From JBPOIS01 sp052034295 (lineage in GTDB: Bacteria > Pseudomonadota > Gammaproteobacteria > Pseudomonadales > Moraxellaceae), in NCBI GenBank assembly GCA_052034295.1, contig JBPOIS010000169.1, positions 1 through 7,029 on the forward strand: a DNA stretch of 7,029 nucleotides. The letters are read 5' to 3'. The notes under the pieces were generated by a model that saw only the letters and a list, made by a program, of their open reading frames with translations, was not told the DNA's origin and did not search any database. Positions 6,539 to 7,029 of the stretch are shown here, piece by piece. How positions within the stretch are numbered: position 1 is the stretch's first letter; each line of letters opens with the position of its first letter. The translations under genes were made by a program, and so were the position numbers.

Positions 6539-7029
6539 ATGTCCCTGTCGGTGTATGACCTGTTGATTCCTGCGGCCCGCAACATGCTGGGCCAGCTCAG
6601 CCACTGCCTGGACAAGGCAGAACAATACGCTCACGACAAACACTTCAGCGCCGACCACTTCGCACGGGCGCGGCTGATCATCGACATGCACCCGCTGGCC
6701 AAACAAATCCAGATCGCCTCCGATGTGGTCAAAGGGGGCGCGGCCCGACTGGCCGGCGTGGAATCGCCCCGCTTCCCCGACGACGAGCAGACCCTCGCTG
6801 AGCTCAGGGATCGCCTGCAAAAAACCCTGGATTTTCTCGACACGCTGAAACCGGAACAGTTCACCGACGCCACCACCCGCGACATCCAGCTGGCGTTTCC
6901 CAATGGCCTGTCGATGGCCTTCAACGGACAGGATTACCTGATCCGCTGGGTGCTGCCCAACCTGTATTTCCACGCCACCACGGCTTACAACATCCTGCGC
7001 AGCAATGGCGTACCGCTGGGCAAAAAAGA
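6539..7029 (+). CDS. DUF1993 family protein (runs off right edge)
   Basis: An open frame of 163 complete codons begins at ATG 6539, with GAGG six bases upstream, and runs to the window end. It matches the DUF1993 family of small, probably helical cytoplasmic proteins of unknown function, usually 165-175 residues, so only a few residues are missing. The recognisable pattern is the start MSLSVYDLLIPAARNMLGQL, then ARLIIDMHPLAKQIQIASD, KGGAARLAGVE, a FPDDEQTLAEL helix, FNGQDYLIRWVLPNLYFH, and the closing TTAYNILRSNGVPLGKK. Codon use is GC-rich like hrpA. The gene diverges from the hlyD remnant. The same frame stays open upstream through at least 6307, but family members begin at MSLS, so the ATG at 6539 is the right start. 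The function is unknown, and no neighbour suggests one. Confidence 0.92.
   Translation, partial: MSLSVYDLLIPAARNMLGQLSHCLDKAEQYAHDKHFSADHFARARLIIDMHPLAKQIQIASDVVKGGAARLAGVESPRFPDDEQTLAELRDRLQKTLDFLDTLKPEQFTDATTRDIQLAFPNGLSMAFNGQDYLIRWVLPNLYFHATTAYNILRSNGVPLGKK

Noticed and set aside
6100..6558. 152-codon plus-strand open frame across the hlyD remnant
   Set aside because: It is rich in His/Pro/Arg, runs antisense to the recognisable HlyD end, and has no family resemblance.
6431..6973. 180-codon minus-strand open frame at the right end
   Set aside because: It is the antisense of the DUF1993 gene, which has a clear family match and a good ribosome binding site on the plus strand.

Overview
The window looks like chromosomal DNA of a Gram-negative proteobacterium, probably beta or gamma. 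Three things point there: a full-length HrpA-type DEAH RNA helicase with the proteobacterial C-terminal extension, the end of a HlyD-type secretion adaptor, and a DUF1993 protein. I cannot name the genus. Most of the sequence is GC-rich with G/C-ending codons. A central stretch at about 4820-6075 is clearly AT-richer (one 60-base line I counted is 25/60 GC).

Layout, left to right. At 36-278 (+) is the C-terminal half of a CBS-domain protein. Its upstream part looks unlike the family and lies opposite a membrane-protein-like frame on the minus strand (112 to the left edge), so a rearrangement joint near base 113 is likely. At 298-519 (-) is a small two-helix membrane protein. At 651 to about 4715 (-) is hrpA, which fills more than half of the window and appears intact.

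Upstream of hrpA comes the AT-rich segment, all on the minus strand. In transcription order it holds the last ~75 codons of a hlyD-like gene with its 5' part missing, a 41-codon ORF with a good ribosome binding site, a 279-codon gene for an unrecognised membrane-anchored extracytoplasmic protein, and a 28-codon ORF. The right end (6539 to edge, +) is a nearly complete DUF1993 gene.

The ordinary genes (hrpA, CBS, DUF1993) show no pathway link to each other. The minus-strand run between hlyD' and hrpA reads as a foreign or decaying insertion: a cut-off secretion gene, two very short ORFs and one intact orphan with a signal anchor and four cysteines. This accessory piece is the part most worth following up. 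An orphan immunity or secretion-associated function is possible, but only a hypothesis. No rRNA, tRNA, CRISPR array, insertion-sequence transposase or convincing intrinsic terminator was found.
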